Below the pieces are notes generated by a model. It had not been told where the DNA came from. It made no database searches and saw only the letters and a list, made by a program, of their open reading frames with translations. A stretch of DNA of 64,000 nt from contig JAKSZU010000026.1 of the NCBI GenBank assembly GCA_026018925.1, positions 15,181,127 through 15,245,126 on the forward strand. Reading direction: 5' to 3'. Below are positions 21,312 through 30,619 of the stretch, in pieces. The DNA is from Tupaia tana. Its lineage: Eukaryota; Chordata; Mammalia; Scandentia; Tupaiidae. Position 1 is the stretch's first letter; each line of letters opens with the position of its first letter. A program made the position numbers and the translations under genes.

Positions 21312-21599
21312 TATTTTTTTTGTTTTGTTTTGTTTTGTTTTGTTTTGGAGAGGTTTTTGCTATAGGGCGCGTGCGCTCGCCGGACAGACAGAGAGAGACA
21401 GAGAGACAGAAAGCGAGAAATCACCCCCCAGAGGGGATGGTCACGCCACAATCCCTTCTCCTCCATTCTCCTCTCGGGATCTTGGGCACACACGCACATG
21501 CGCCCGGCGTGAGTTTTAAGCCACCGGGTCCGGAATGCAAACTGTGGTCGACTACGTGGGAGTCCAGCGACATAGCCATTACGCTAACTGCTGGTTCCC
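21312..21599 (-). mobile_element. Young tRNA-derived SINE
   Basis: Plus-strand (TTTTG)n tail (21320-21346), then GGAGAGGTTTTTGCTATAGG, GCGCGTGCGCTCGCCGGAC, the body, and the head end GTCCAGCGACATAGCC... GCTGGTTCCC. Duplication around ACCATGAA (21304-21311 and 21600-21607). The variant CAAAA repeat tail distinguishes it from its sister at 20162. Confidence 0.93.
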
Positions 21600-21703
21600 A
21601 CCATGAACGTTTTGAAGCCCCTCTCATATTGTGGGTCTCCACTTTTTATGTTGTCAAGAGAAGATATCAAAAAATTAAGCAAAACAAAAATAGCAAGATC
21701 TCT

Positions 21704-22058
21704 CAGGGCCATCTCCCATGGCCTAATGGTTAGGTGAGATCTTACCTGGTTGACCACAGTTCAAATCTCAGCCAAGATGGCTTGAAAAATACACCAGAGG
21801 GACCAGCAGATTGCATAATGGTTACATCTCTGGACTCCTATGTAGCCAACCGCAGCTCAAGTCCTGGACCCGGCAGCTTAAAACTCATGCAGACGTGTGT
21901 GCATGCATGCCCAAAATCCTTAGAGGAGAATAGAAGAGAAGGGATTATGGTATGGCCATCCTTTCTGAGGGGTGATTTCTTGCTTTCTGTCTCTCTCTTT
22001 CTGTCTCTCTGGTGAGTACACGCACCCTATAGCAAAAATCTCTCAAAAAAAATATGCA
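21704..22058 (+). mobile_element. Dimeric SINE: tRNA-like head joined to a full monomer
   Basis: First unit about 21704-21795: CATGGCCTAATGGTTAGG (A box), TTGACCACAGTTCAAATCTC (B box), GATGGCTTGAAAAATACACC. It runs straight into a complete monomer at 21797 with its own A and B boxes (GCTCAAGTCCTGGACCC), the AAAATCCTTAGAGGAGAATA body, a CT-rich stretch and CACCCTATAGCAAAAATCTC. Colugo CYN SINEs are described as mono-, di- and trimeric, which this would fit. Confidence 0.75.
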
Positions 22059-22062
22059 CTGG

Positions 22063-22102
<40 letters not shown>

Positions 22103-22247
22103 CCAAAGTCCCAACAGGATGGAGAAATAGAGGAGAAGGGATTGCTGTGTGACCATCCTCCACTGGGGGGGGGGGGGGATGGTCTTTCTGTCTCTCTTGG
22201 ATGAGCACATGAACTGTCTGGCAATTAAAATAAAAATCTTTCCAACT
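22059..22247 (+). mobile_element. 5'-truncated SINE with internal (TG)n
   Basis: Starts within a (TG)n tract (22064-22100), continues AAAGTCCCAACAGGATGGAG, a G-run (22167-22178), GTCTTTCTGTCTCTC and TCTGGCAATTAAAATAAAAA. The head is missing or replaced by the TG expansion. Confidence 0.75.
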
Positions 22248-22544
22248 TAGTAAAACCATTGCGTTATCAAAGAAAAGCTATCTAAGGCCAATGAACACTT
22301 TGACATGAATTGGTACGTCCATAGACAAGTGTTTGGAGGTCACCAGGAATAGAGGACAGGATTTGAACCTTGGCTCTTCCATTCATCAACCTTGGGCCTT
22401 GAGTCACGGCCTTTGATATGTGCTCCTCCACCTCCCCACCCCCTTCTTGCTCCTCATGGGCTTTTGCACCTAATGGCTGCTCTGGTGAATGGTGAACTCC
22501 CTTGTTCAGGCTGCTGAAGCTGCCAGTGCATCCTCCCGGGGCAG

Positions 22545-22835
22545 CCCTTAGCCAGTGACTGATTAATGCAGAATGACTTAAGCTCTGGCCCTTCCTTGAG
22601 GTGGGACAACCCCTGAGGTGTCACTTATATCCAGAGCTCCCAGCATGGTCAGGTTGATCCTGGCATAATCAGTTATTTCAGGACTTTGCCTGAAATCCTC
22701 CCAACTTAGCTTCCTGTCTTCCTGGCCTTCTTCATCCACTCCCTTCCCATCTCCCCTGGGGACACTTCCTTAATAAATTGCTTATACACGTTGACCTCAT
22801 CTCAGAGTCTGTTTCTGGAAGGACCCAAATGAAGA
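22545..22835 (+). mobile_element. ERVL-type LTR, 3' half
   Basis: Blocks CCAGTGACTGATTAATGC, CCCCTGGGGACACTTCC, TTAATAAATTGCTTATACAC and CTCAGAGTCTGTTTCTGGAA are typical of an LTR poly(A)/U5 end. A relative lies at 48710-48970. Confidence 0.6.
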
Positions 22836-22837
22836 CA

Positions 22838-22915
22838 GTCACCTTATACAATTCTCTGAGCCTCAGTTTCCTCATCTGTTCAATGGGGGTTATGATCACA
22901 TCTACTTTCTTAGCC
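22838..22915 (+). mobile_element. MIR SINE fragment
   Basis: AATTCTCTGAGCCTCAGTTT, CCTCATCTGTTCAATGGGGG: MIR core downstream half. Confidence 0.75.
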
Positions 22916-23204
22916 GGGGATGAAGGCTTCAGAGACCTGTTTACCATGGAGCAGCCTGACTCAGAATTCAAGACCAATGTAGGCCGTCGTCACTAGTGCT
23001 GTTATTGGAATCTGCGTGTCTCGAGTTTGGAGCTGCTCTCTGCAGTCCACAAACCCAAGAGATCAGATTCATACAAGAAAAGCCAACTAGTGGGTCATAG
23101 CCCAACTGGAAGCTGCAGAGCCGGGCTCAGCCCAGGGGCCAGAGCTTGAAACTCCAGGGTTAGGTTCTCTTAGAGCTGACTTCCTTTCCATCTGACTTTT
23201 CATT

Positions 23205-23395
23205 CAGCAAGAAGGGAGCCTAACACTGTGCTGATTAATCCTCATAGCAACTTATGGCAGAGAGACTAGTGTGGTCTCCATTATGTGAATGGTGAAACTG
23301 AGGCTAGAAGAGGTTAAGCAATCAACCCAAGGTCACTCAGCTGGTGGGTAACGCAGCTGGGATTTGAATGCAAATCTGACTGACTGTGAAGGCCC
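23205..23395 (-). mobile_element. MIR SINE
   Basis: Plus-strand ATTAATCCTCATAGCAACTT, GGTGAAACTGAGGCTAGAAG, AGGTTAAGCAATCAACCC, AAGGTCACTCAGCTGGTGGG, GGGATTTGAATGCAAATC. Confidence 0.88.
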
Positions 23396-23907
23396 TCACT
23401 CTTTACAGAATAGCTTCAGACTTCTCAACAAAACCTCTGAGGATTTCAATGTATTTGATTTATTTTCTCTGTTTTTCTGATAGCATCTGGTTCCATACAA
23501 ATAGTCTGACTAAGAGGTTAGGCTTTCGGGCAGTGAGGTGGGCAGTAGGCCTGCTATTTTCTAGTTCAGCTCCTCGCTTTTAGCTTTATGTGACATTTTT
23601 CAATTCCAAGGAAGTAGTCTTTAACTTTTTTTTAAGGAAAGTTAGATTCCAGTTAAAGGAAAACAGCTACCGAAAATGGCTGTCTCCACCTTGAGAGGGA
23701 AGCAGCTGTAAATAGTTAAGCAAGGTCCCTGGACACTGATGGGCTGGGGGCAGAAGCCAGTTGCCCATATCACTTGGTGCTGCCCAGATGCTCCACTTTA
23801 TTACATGTTAAGTCTTCTTGTGGTGAAGTAAGCTTTCATTTGCCAAATTGCCTAATGATGTTTTGCTTCATTACTGATTTCTCTAGCTTGGGATAAAAAT
23901 TTCAATC
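23396..23907. other. Unique sequence
   Basis: No recognisable element in about 500 bp. Confidence 0.45.
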
Positions 23908-24045
23908 ATGGGGCCAGCAGGTGGCATGGTGGTTGATCACGGTTCAAGTCCCGGACCTGGCAGCTTGCTTTCTTACTTTCTCTCTGTCTGTGTCTCTCTC
24001 TGGTGAGTGCACAAGCCCTATAGCAAATTAAAATAATAAATAATT
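23908..24045 (+). mobile_element. Short SINE type (head plus CT-rich tail)
   Basis: GGGGCCAGCAGGTGGCATGG, B box GGTTCAAGTCCCGG, CTGGCAGCTTGC directly followed by CTTTCTTACTTTCTCTC and CCCTATAGCAAATTAAAATA. It lacks the CATGCCCAAAATCC middle of the long SINEs. Similar short forms are at 34715 and 38670. Confidence 0.8.
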
Positions 24046-24107
24046 AAATTAATAATTCTTTTTTAAAAATGTCTATTATTCAAAGGATTTCTTGTTACTT
24101 TTCATTA

Positions 24108-24200
24108 CAGGGATAGGCAAACCACAGCCCCCAAGTCCCAGCTGACCCTCTGCCTGTTTTTCTATAGCACAAACAAGATAATGATTCTTAAAACTGTGCA
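24108..24200 (+). mobile_element. hAT-type transposon end
   Basis: AGGGATAGGCAAACCACAGC, CTGACCCTCTGCCTGTTTTT: matches the common mammalian hAT terminus that reads GGTTGGCAAACTACGGCCC. Confidence 0.6.
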
Positions 24201-24264
24201 TGCGTACATGCTTTATAAACCAAGCTCAAAATGAGCTCTGGTTGGGTTAATTAGGTGAAACCCA

Positions 24265-24985
24265 GCTTAGAGCATCCTTACCAACAACTATGCCTGTACC
24301 AGAGCCAATACCTGCACAACACCTATGCTACACCTAGACAAACATCTACACCTATACGTCATCTGTATGTTCACCTATAGCATACCTGGACCTGCACTGA
24401 CACCTCCCCTATGATGGCACCTCGGCCTCCCCCTTACACCTACTTATACCAGCACCTATGCCTGCCCCTAGACATCTACCTCTACCTACACCTATATGGC
24501 CAACTATACTGACCCCTATGGCAAACCTATGCCAGCACCTATGCCTCCCCTGTAAATCCAACTAAACACCAATTATACCTACACCTAGACTGGCACCTAT
24601 GCCTCCCACATGTCTCCACTTATACTGACACCTATTCCTGCGCCTGTCCGTCTACTCATACTTATACTTGCACCCACACCATGTTGGCACCTATGCCTCT
24701 CCCTATACCAGCCCCTATGGCTCCCCCTATATGGTCACTTACACTGGTACCTGTAATAGCACCTAAGCCTCTGCCTATACCTGCGCCTATACCTGCACCT
24801 ATGCATTCACCTATACTTGCAGCTATACCTGCACCTATGCTACACCTATGCCTCCACTTATACCTCCAACTATACCTGCACCTATGCCTCCACTTGTGTG
24901 TGCACCTATATGTACAAATATATGCCCACCTATACCTGTGTCTATACTTACACCTGGAGTTATATCTATACCTATTTTTAGATGA
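24265..24985. repeat. Degenerate minisatellite, ~12 bp unit
   Basis: About 700 bp built on a CACCTATACCTG-like unit with many substitutions (CACCTATGCCTC, CACTTATACCTC and so on), best kept at 24770-24900. The regular unit, a multiple of three, produces long Pro/Leu/Ile-rich open frames on both strands, which are artefacts. Confidence 0.85.
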
Positions 24986-24999
24986 GGGGGACCTCTTTC

Positions 25000-25540
25000 C
25001 CTCCCAAGGCATCCTACTCTTGGATTCTTTTTAGAATCTTCTCTTTGCTTGTAATATCCACCACAGGCCCCAGGGTACAGGCACCTTAGCTCTGAGCCCC
25101 TCCCTTGTCATTCTGAAGTCCCAGTCTGTACCTTGGGCACCTAACCATGCTTGGCTCTGGAGGACATCATGGCTGACAGCCCAGGCAGCTGCCTGCTCCC
25201 TTCTGTCTCAGCCTGACAAGTCAGGCTAGCTGAGTCACGGGCTCTGCTCCCCCCACCCACGTGGGGTCTGGGTCAGAGCCAGGGGACCAAGTTGCCTGCC
25301 AGGGTGCCTGCAAGACCAAAAAAGAGCCCGTGAGCCTCACTGAGGATTAGACCTAAGAATGTTCTGGAATCCCATGTTCCATCTTGGAGCTCCCCGAGGG
25401 GCAGACCATAGCAGACAGTGAGGAGCCAGCCCATCTTGACCTGCCTGAAGATAGTAATACATTTTTACTGATAGATAGCAACACAGTTCATTGCTAACAC
25501 GTGTCAGTTCCAGTGCACAGGGACCTGTCTACATTGTTCT
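25000..25540. other. Unique sequence
   Basis: GC-rich to about 25420, then AT-rich. No element identified. Confidence 0.45.
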
Positions 25541-25544
25541 GCTA

Positions 25545-25610
25545 TATTGTCTTAGCCTAGAATGGTTCCTGGAACATAGTAGGTGCTCAACAAATTATTT
25601 TGTTCAATAA
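25545..25610 (+). mobile_element. L2/MIR 3' tail
   Basis: GGTTCCTGGAACATAGTAGG then TGCTCAACAAATTATTTTG. Confidence 0.6.
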
Positions 25611-25699
25611 GTAGACAGAAAAAGTGATAGCTACTTTTATTTGTCAAACATGTAATACAAAGAAAGATAGATTTTGTGTGTGTGTCTCCACTACACAGG

Positions 25700-25785
25700 C
25701 ATGGTTGACTTTATTTTGTCCCTCATTATATCCCCAGCACAGCAACCCACACATAGTAGGTGTTCAATAAATGTCATTGCATAAA
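25700..25785 (+). mobile_element. L2 3' tail
   Basis: TTATTTTGTCCCTCATTATA, CCCCAGCACAGCAACC, ACACATAGTAGGTGTTCAAT and AAATGTCATTG match the L2 tail order. Confidence 0.7.
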
Positions 25786-25859
25786 GAGGCAGGTGTTGGG
25801 TATTATTTCATTTACATTAACATAGCCCAGGCAGGATGGAAGTATTTGCTGGCACATTT

Positions 25860-25985
25860 TTGAGATGAAAGAATGAGATCTAAAGAGTGAAGTGATTAAG
25901 AAAGTCATGCTGTTGGTAAGACACAGTCAGGAATTGAACCCAGATCTGTAATTACAGAGCCTGTGTATGTTCTTAACAGCTGGGT
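25860..25985 (-). mobile_element. MIR SINE fragment
   Basis: Plus-strand GTGAAGTGATTAAGAAAGTC, GTCAGGAATTGAACCCAGAT, GCCTGTGTATGTTCTTAAC: reverse-complement MIR head half. Confidence 0.75.
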
Positions 25986-26039
25986 CTAGCTCTGTGGTAG
26001 TAGGAGAAAGACTTGGCACCTAACTACGTCCTGCCCTGT

Positions 26040-26185
26040 CACAGTCACAAAGCTTTTTCCACATGGGTTCACATTTGGTGTTCATCACAGATGCAGCAAA
26101 GCCCAGAGAGGTAGAGTAATTTGCTCAAGGTCACACAGCAAGTTTGGCACAGATCTTCTATGTCCAGACACATTTTTTGCTAAAC
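26040..26185 (-). mobile_element. MIR SINE fragment
   Basis: Plus-strand CAGCAAAGCCCAGAGAGGTA, GAGTAATTTGCTCAAGGTCA, CACAGCAAGTTTGGC. Confidence 0.75.
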
Positions 26186-26309
26186 CCCAAGCTGTGGTTC
26201 ACACCTGGAGCCCTAGTATAAGCAGGAACACATATGGGTCAGCAGAGAAGGCTTGTGCTTCAGCAGGAAACTTCTCTGTCAGCCTGGCTCAGAACATGCC
26301 TTGACAAAT

Positions 26310-26425
26310 CCAAATCCCATACGCTGCTGTGTGACTTTGAAAACTGGCAAAATCTCTCTGAGCTTCAACTTGCTTATTTAAAAAAATTGGGATGATGTTA
26401 TCTATTGAATACTTTGTAGTTGTGA
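26310..26425 (+). mobile_element. MIR SINE fragment
   Basis: ACGCTGCTGTGTGACTTTGA, AATCTCTCTGAGCTTCAACT and ATTGGGATGATGTTATCTAT blocks. Confidence 0.75.
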
Positions 26426-26449
26426 TGGTGAAAATCCCCAACTTGGTGT

Positions 26450-26640
26450 TGCACAGAGCTGGGTGCCTGTCCCGGCTCTCCTGCTGTGTGACCTTGGGGA
26501 GGAAGTTTAGCTTCTCTGAATCTCAGTTTCATCTGCAAAGAGGAGTTCATAAATACCCACTTTTGGGGGCAAGTGAGATTTCACAGGGGACATCAGTGAC
26601 ACCGTGCCAGCCTGGCACATAATAAATGTTCAGTAAAAGA
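26450..26640 (+). mobile_element. MIR SINE
   Basis: CCTGCTGTGTGACCTTGGGG, TTAGCTTCTCTGAATCTCAG, and tail CAGCCTGGCACATAATAAAT. Two MIRs in tandem here form a small MIR cluster (25.86-26.64 kb). Confidence 0.82.
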
Positions 26641-27049
26641 TAGTTCATGGGCTCCTTTCTGACCACAGTGAGTGGCCCTACTCAGGACCTGGCAGACACA
26701 TCATGACTGCTGCACACCCAGCACTCACTCCTGGCTCAGGCCTCAGCCAGCTCCAGGGAAACCTGAGCCACCCTCCTCCTGGGCAGAAGCTGTGCTGCTG
26801 CTGCCACCTCTGAAATAAAAGAAAGGTCAGAGCTTAGGGAAGAGAGGGCTGGGCTTGCAATGGAGGCAGCCGGCAGAAGAGGCAGGGAGTGGTGGCCGGT
26901 AGCTGCCTGACTGCCCTGGTCTCTCCCGGTGGAGGCCTGAACCGGCTGGGCCTGGGTGCAGGCCCCCCCTGCCCAGGGCTCAGCCTCCTCACCCTGCAGA
27001 GCCGCCTCCTAGCCTGCCCCTGGGGAGGGGCCACCTGGTGTCAATTAAA

Positions 27050-27170
27050 CCATAGTCACTCAGCCGCTCCACGCCAGGCAGCTGGTTAGTGCAGCTGGCC
27101 TTACAGATGGGGAGCACTGTCTGAGAGGGGGCACCTGCCACCATGCCAGGGCGAGGCCTCATCGGAGCTG
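27050..27170 (+). CDS. Candidate short first coding exon (weak)
   Basis: A Kozak-grade CTGCCACCATGCC places an ATG at 27143, followed by 28 bases encoding MPGRGLIGA and a consensus donor (GAGCTG/GTGAGT) at 27171. Splicing to an acceptor ending at 27920 would keep a frame open to a TAG near 28040. The same DNA is claimed more strongly by minus-strand exon candidates, so this is reported only as an alternative. Product unknown. Confidence 0.15.
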
Positions 27171-27726
27171 GTGAGTACCCAGGTGGGGGCTCCGCTCCCC
27201 AGGCAGGAGGGCCAGGCCAGGCATCAGGGGGAAGAAGCTCAAGGTGACATGAGATTCATTCTCCTGGGGCGTTGTAGGCCTCACAGCATCCTGACCTACC
27301 CCCATCTCAGCCTCACCTGAAGGGTACCCATGGGGACCATGTGCCAATGTAGCGTCCTGCCCCTTGAGCCATGTAGCTGCAGGGCCCACTCCCAGACAGA
27401 GTCTGAGGATACCCAATAGTGAGCAGAGAACAATGAGATGCATTAGGGTCCTGACTCTCCATGTGACCCCCAGCAGCTCTTGGTGCTGGCCTGGGTGGAC
27501 ATTGAAAGCTGTGCACCCCCTGCCTGCCAGCCCCAGAGCTTGTGCTGGGGGTGGCACCATTGGTTGGCTGGCATAAGTCCCCTGCAGGAAGTGGGTATAG
27601 AGAGGCTGCTGCACTGAAGGCCAGAGCTCAGGGGGAGGCCACTGCTTCACAGAGCCACATGTCCTGGAGCATGGCAGGGGACCCAGTACGGCCTTGGCAC
27701 GGGATCCACAGATGCCTCTGGGGACA

Positions 27727-27798
27727 CTAGTCCAACCTGCAGACTGGAGCACTTTGCAGGGTCTCAACTACCTCTCGATTCCCAGTGGGGAGCTGATC
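27727..27798 (-). CDS. Candidate terminal coding exon, minus strand
   Basis: On the minus strand an excellent acceptor (a C/T-rich run with CTTCTTTGTCTCTGCTAG) ends just before 27798. The following 24 codons read from DQLPTGNRE to VCRLD and stop at TAG (27727-27729). Its entry phase (0) matches the exit phase of the exon candidate at 27907-27981. I do not recognise the protein. Support is splice-site and phase logic only. Confidence 0.3.
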   Translation of the reverse strand, partial: DQLPTGNREVVETLQSAPVCRLD

Positions 27799-27906
27799 CT
27801 AGCAGAGACAAAGAAGGGGGTGACTGCCTGTCCGTGGGCCAGACTGGAGTATCACAGAGGGGTAGCGTGCTGGTGCTTGTAGGCAGTGAGGTGACACATG
27901 ACTCAC

Positions 27907-27981
27907 CTCTGGGCCTGCAGAGGCTATGATTCTGAGTCTGAGCTCCTGGCTGGTCAGGTTTGTCACACACGCAAGGATGCT
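27907..27981 (-). CDS. Candidate internal coding exon, minus strand
   Basis: Bounded on the minus strand by an acceptor ending CATCATCCCCGCAG and a perfect donor (CCAGAG/GTGAGTC). The 75 bases are fully open and in frame: 25 codons from SILACVTNLTSQ to ASAGPE, with ordinary mammalian codon choice. The intron to the exon at 27798 would be 108 bases. The acceptor's pyrimidine tract is weak. Identity unknown; an opposite-strand exon is possible instead. Confidence 0.32.
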
Positions 27982-28243
27982 CTGCGGGGATGATGGTGTC
28001 ATCGCTCAGTGGTACTACCCAGTGGCCCATGGACCCTGCTAGGGATGGAGCCAGGTGTGTTTGAGACAGGATGACAGGGCACAGAGAGATGGGGCATTGC
28101 TGGGTGTGTGTTCATGTGCATGCACCGCCTGTGTGTATCCCTGAAACCCGTTCTGGACAGTGACTCAGGCACACAGGCCACTCAGCAAGGGTGGACCAGA
28201 GCAGACAGCCCTGCAGTCAGCTGGGCAGAGCAACATGCTTTTA

Positions 28244-28276
<33 letters not shown>
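28244..28276. repeat. (TG)n microsatellite
   Basis: About 15 TG units followed by GCACGTGTGCACATG. Simple repeat. Confidence 0.95.
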
Positions 28277-28567
28277 ACGTGTGCACATGTGATGTCAACA
28301 CCGTACAGATGAGGGCTCTATGGCACTGTCTCAGGGGCGTTACAGAGTGCTCTCTTTCTGGAGGCCAAGCACCCTATGAGCTTCCTGAAGAGCCAGCTAG
28401 ACCATCTACCAATTGTGCACTTCGGGGAACTTACCTTGCTGTTTCCCACATTCTCTTCCCATCTGGCTAAGAGTAACCAGGTCGGTGGCTGGATTCAAGG
28501 GTTTGGTCCCTGGAACATGCAACTGTGAGTCTGAAGCAAGTGAAAATAATGGAAGAGGGTAAGGAGG

Positions 28568-28811
28568 AGGGACTGACCTGTAGTCTAGTGGTTAAGGGAG
28601 CCAGATCCTACCTGGCCAAATCCCTGTCCCAGCAGCTTGGAAAACATGCTGGTTGTATGTTCAACTGTGCTCCAGATCCCAACAGGATGGAGAAATGGAA
28701 GAGAAGAGACCCTGGCATGACATGCCCCATGGACATACTTGGTCTCTCTCTTTCTCTCTCTCTGGTGAGTGCATATACCCTCTGGCAATTAAAAAAGGGC
28801 AAAAAAAAAAT
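28568..28811 (+). mobile_element. tRNA-derived SINE, divergent subfamily
   Basis: TGACCTGTAGTCTAGTGG and TTAAGGGAGCCAGATCC (A-box region), AGATCCCAACAGGATGGAGA body, CT-rich stretch, CCTCTGGCAATTAAAAAAGG end. Belongs with the copies at 48021, 53131 and 22059 that end CTCTGGCAATTA. Confidence 0.82.
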
Positions 28812-29454
28812 AGAATAGTGGGGGCAACCATGACTATTCGCCCAAAGACCTTCCGTGCTAGGACCTGGCCTCAGTACGAGGAATCAGACAGTGAATCTAG
28901 AACTTATTCATTCAAAAAAATTCAACAGGAAACATCTATGCTCGGTGCTGAAATTACATGGTAGATCTTGAACACACCTATTCCTGCATTCCTCCATTCA
29001 CTCCACAGCGTTTAGTGAACATCTGCTATCACAAGCTCGGTGCTAACTGGTGCAGGCCCATTGGTGAACCTGGGATATGAGAGACCATTATCTCTTCCCA
29101 GTTTCCCCACTATCTCTGCACACTGAGCCTGGATCTGGAAGAAAGTCAGATGCTTAAGAAGCAGTGAGACATTAGGGTCCCTTCTCTAGTCCCTTGGCAG
29201 CACAGAATGAAGGCCCCACTCAGCAACACCACACAGAATGTTCCCAATGTCTACCTGGCATTAGTGGCATTTGTTTGAGTCTCGTAATTATGACCACAAT
29301 ATGCTCCCATAGTTCTCTGGGCAATATCCACACGGGGCAAGATACACTTCACATAGAAGCCTGGTTGAACTTCCCTTTTCTAAAGGAAAGTATGGTAATT
29401 TAGATGATTCATTACTAAGCATGCTCGAAGCATTTGCTCAGGTAATGAACAAAT
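28812..29454. other. Mostly unique sequence
   Basis: 28985-29060 has a decayed CAGCGTTTAGTGAACATCTG phrase of an old interspersed repeat. Nothing else identified. Confidence 0.4.
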
Positions 29455-29612
29455 ACTGGAAGATGCTGTTTATTATTGGGCATGAGCAAGGCAGTGTGCT
29501 TAGCACATGAGAAGGTTCATCTTATGGAATTCTTGCTGCCCCCTTAGATGGTAACTCCATTACTTTCCTATTTTATACCTACAGAAATTGAGATTAGGAC
29601 TGCAAGGCCCAT
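29455..29612 (-). mobile_element. MIR SINE fragment
   Basis: Plus-strand ATTGGGCATGAGCAAGGCAG, TTATGGAATTCTTGCTGCCC and TACCTACAGAAATTGAGATT. Cut by the following SINE. Confidence 0.5.
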
Positions 29613-29858
29613 GCTTTTTTTTTTTTAATTTTTTAATTTTTTTTTTAAAAGGTGCATGTGCTCACTGGAGCGAGATGAGGGGCAGGGAATGAGAAATCAC
29701 CCACCAGGGGAGATGGCTAAGCAGCAATTCCTCCTCCATTCTTCTCTCAGATTTTGGTCTTGCACACACACACCAGGTGTGTTTTTCAAACTGCTGGGTC
29801 CTAGACTTGAACCACACAGTTGGCCTTGTTGCCTTAACTTCCACACCAGCTGCTGACC
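29613..29858 (-). mobile_element. tRNA-derived SINE, minus strand
   Basis: Begins with a T-rich tail (TTTTTTTTTTAATTTTTTAA), then AAGGTGCATGTGCTCACTGG, GAGAAATCACCCACCAGGGG, a TTTTTCAAACTGCTGGGTCC stretch, and head TTCCACACCAGCTGCTGACC. Confidence 0.82.
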
Positions 29859-30121
29859 CACTAGTCCTATTTCTTAGAGACTGAGGACATCTTGTTTGTC
29901 TTCCCTTTCTCCTGAGCATGCTGTGGTCACTTAGGACAACACTCTTTTTCTCCCCGCGGTCCAGCTGACCATGGTTTAGATAGATTGATTCCAGGAGCTC
30001 AGGGCAAACACCATCTCCCCAGCAGCAGCCCCTTTGAGGTCTTTAAAAGGCTTGGATTTCTCACTTTGTCTGTCTCTTCAGCGATCGCACCCTCCCTCCC
30101 CCCCAAAAACAAAAATCGCTT

Positions 30122-30345
30122 TATAAAAAGGGAGGCGGGCGCTTGGTTTGCTTGGGAGTCGGGCAGCTCCTGGCGACAGCAGAAGAAGAGTGGGAAGGGT
30201 AGCAGAACAAGCGCTGGGGTCACCATCCACTTTTCTCTCCCACATAGGAGTGTGCCCCATAATCAGCCCCTGCCCCATGCTTTACTGGAGCTGTCTTGTT
30301 CAGTTTCGGTCCCCCCACCAGGGCTGGAAAATGGAGACACGAAGG
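30122..30345 (+). promoter_or_regulatory. Candidate TATA promoter and first exon
   Basis: TATAAAAA at 30122-30129 is followed by GGGAGGCGGGCGC and, about 30 bp on, a GGAGTCGGGCAGCTCCTGG region suited to a start site. CpGs are enriched here. A donor-like ACACGAAG/GTAGGG lies at 30346. Just upstream CTTTAAAAGG could be a second TATA. No product can be deduced. Confidence 0.3.
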
Positions 30346-30371
30346 TAGGGAGAAGAGGGAGCATTGATTTT

Positions 30372-30594
30372 CTGCTTAGGGCACATGTGCTGGCAGGAGA
30401 GACAGAGAGACAGAGAAATCACCCCCGAGGGGGAATGGCCTTGCCATAATCCCTTCTCCATTCTCCTCTTGAAATTTTGGGCACACACACACGCGTGCCT
30501 GGGGTGTTTTTTAAGCCACTAGGTCTGGGATTTGAACCAAGGCCAGCCATGTGGGAGTCCAGCGGGGTTACAACTACACCATCTGCAGGACCCC
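30372..30594 (-). mobile_element. tRNA-derived SINE between promoter candidate and CpG island
   Basis: Plus strand: TTAGGGCACATGTGCTGGC, GACAGAGAGACAGAGAAATC, ACCCCCGAGGGGGAATGG, CATGTGGGAGTCCAGCGG and ATCTGCAGGACCCC (head). It sits within 30-50 bp of both regulatory candidates. Confidence 0.88.
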
Positions 30595-30619
30595 GAGATA
30601 AAGCATTCTTACATTCAGG

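Noticed and set aside
24662-25034. Overlapping >110-codon Pro/Leu-rich and Gly/Ile-rich frames
   Set aside because: Both come from the 12 bp-unit minisatellite, open on both strands by periodicity.
27159-27767. 202-codon minus-strand open frame
   Set aside because: No start context, domain or homology recognised. It overlaps the 27727-27798 exon candidate in a different frame and is likely chance openness in GC-rich DNA.
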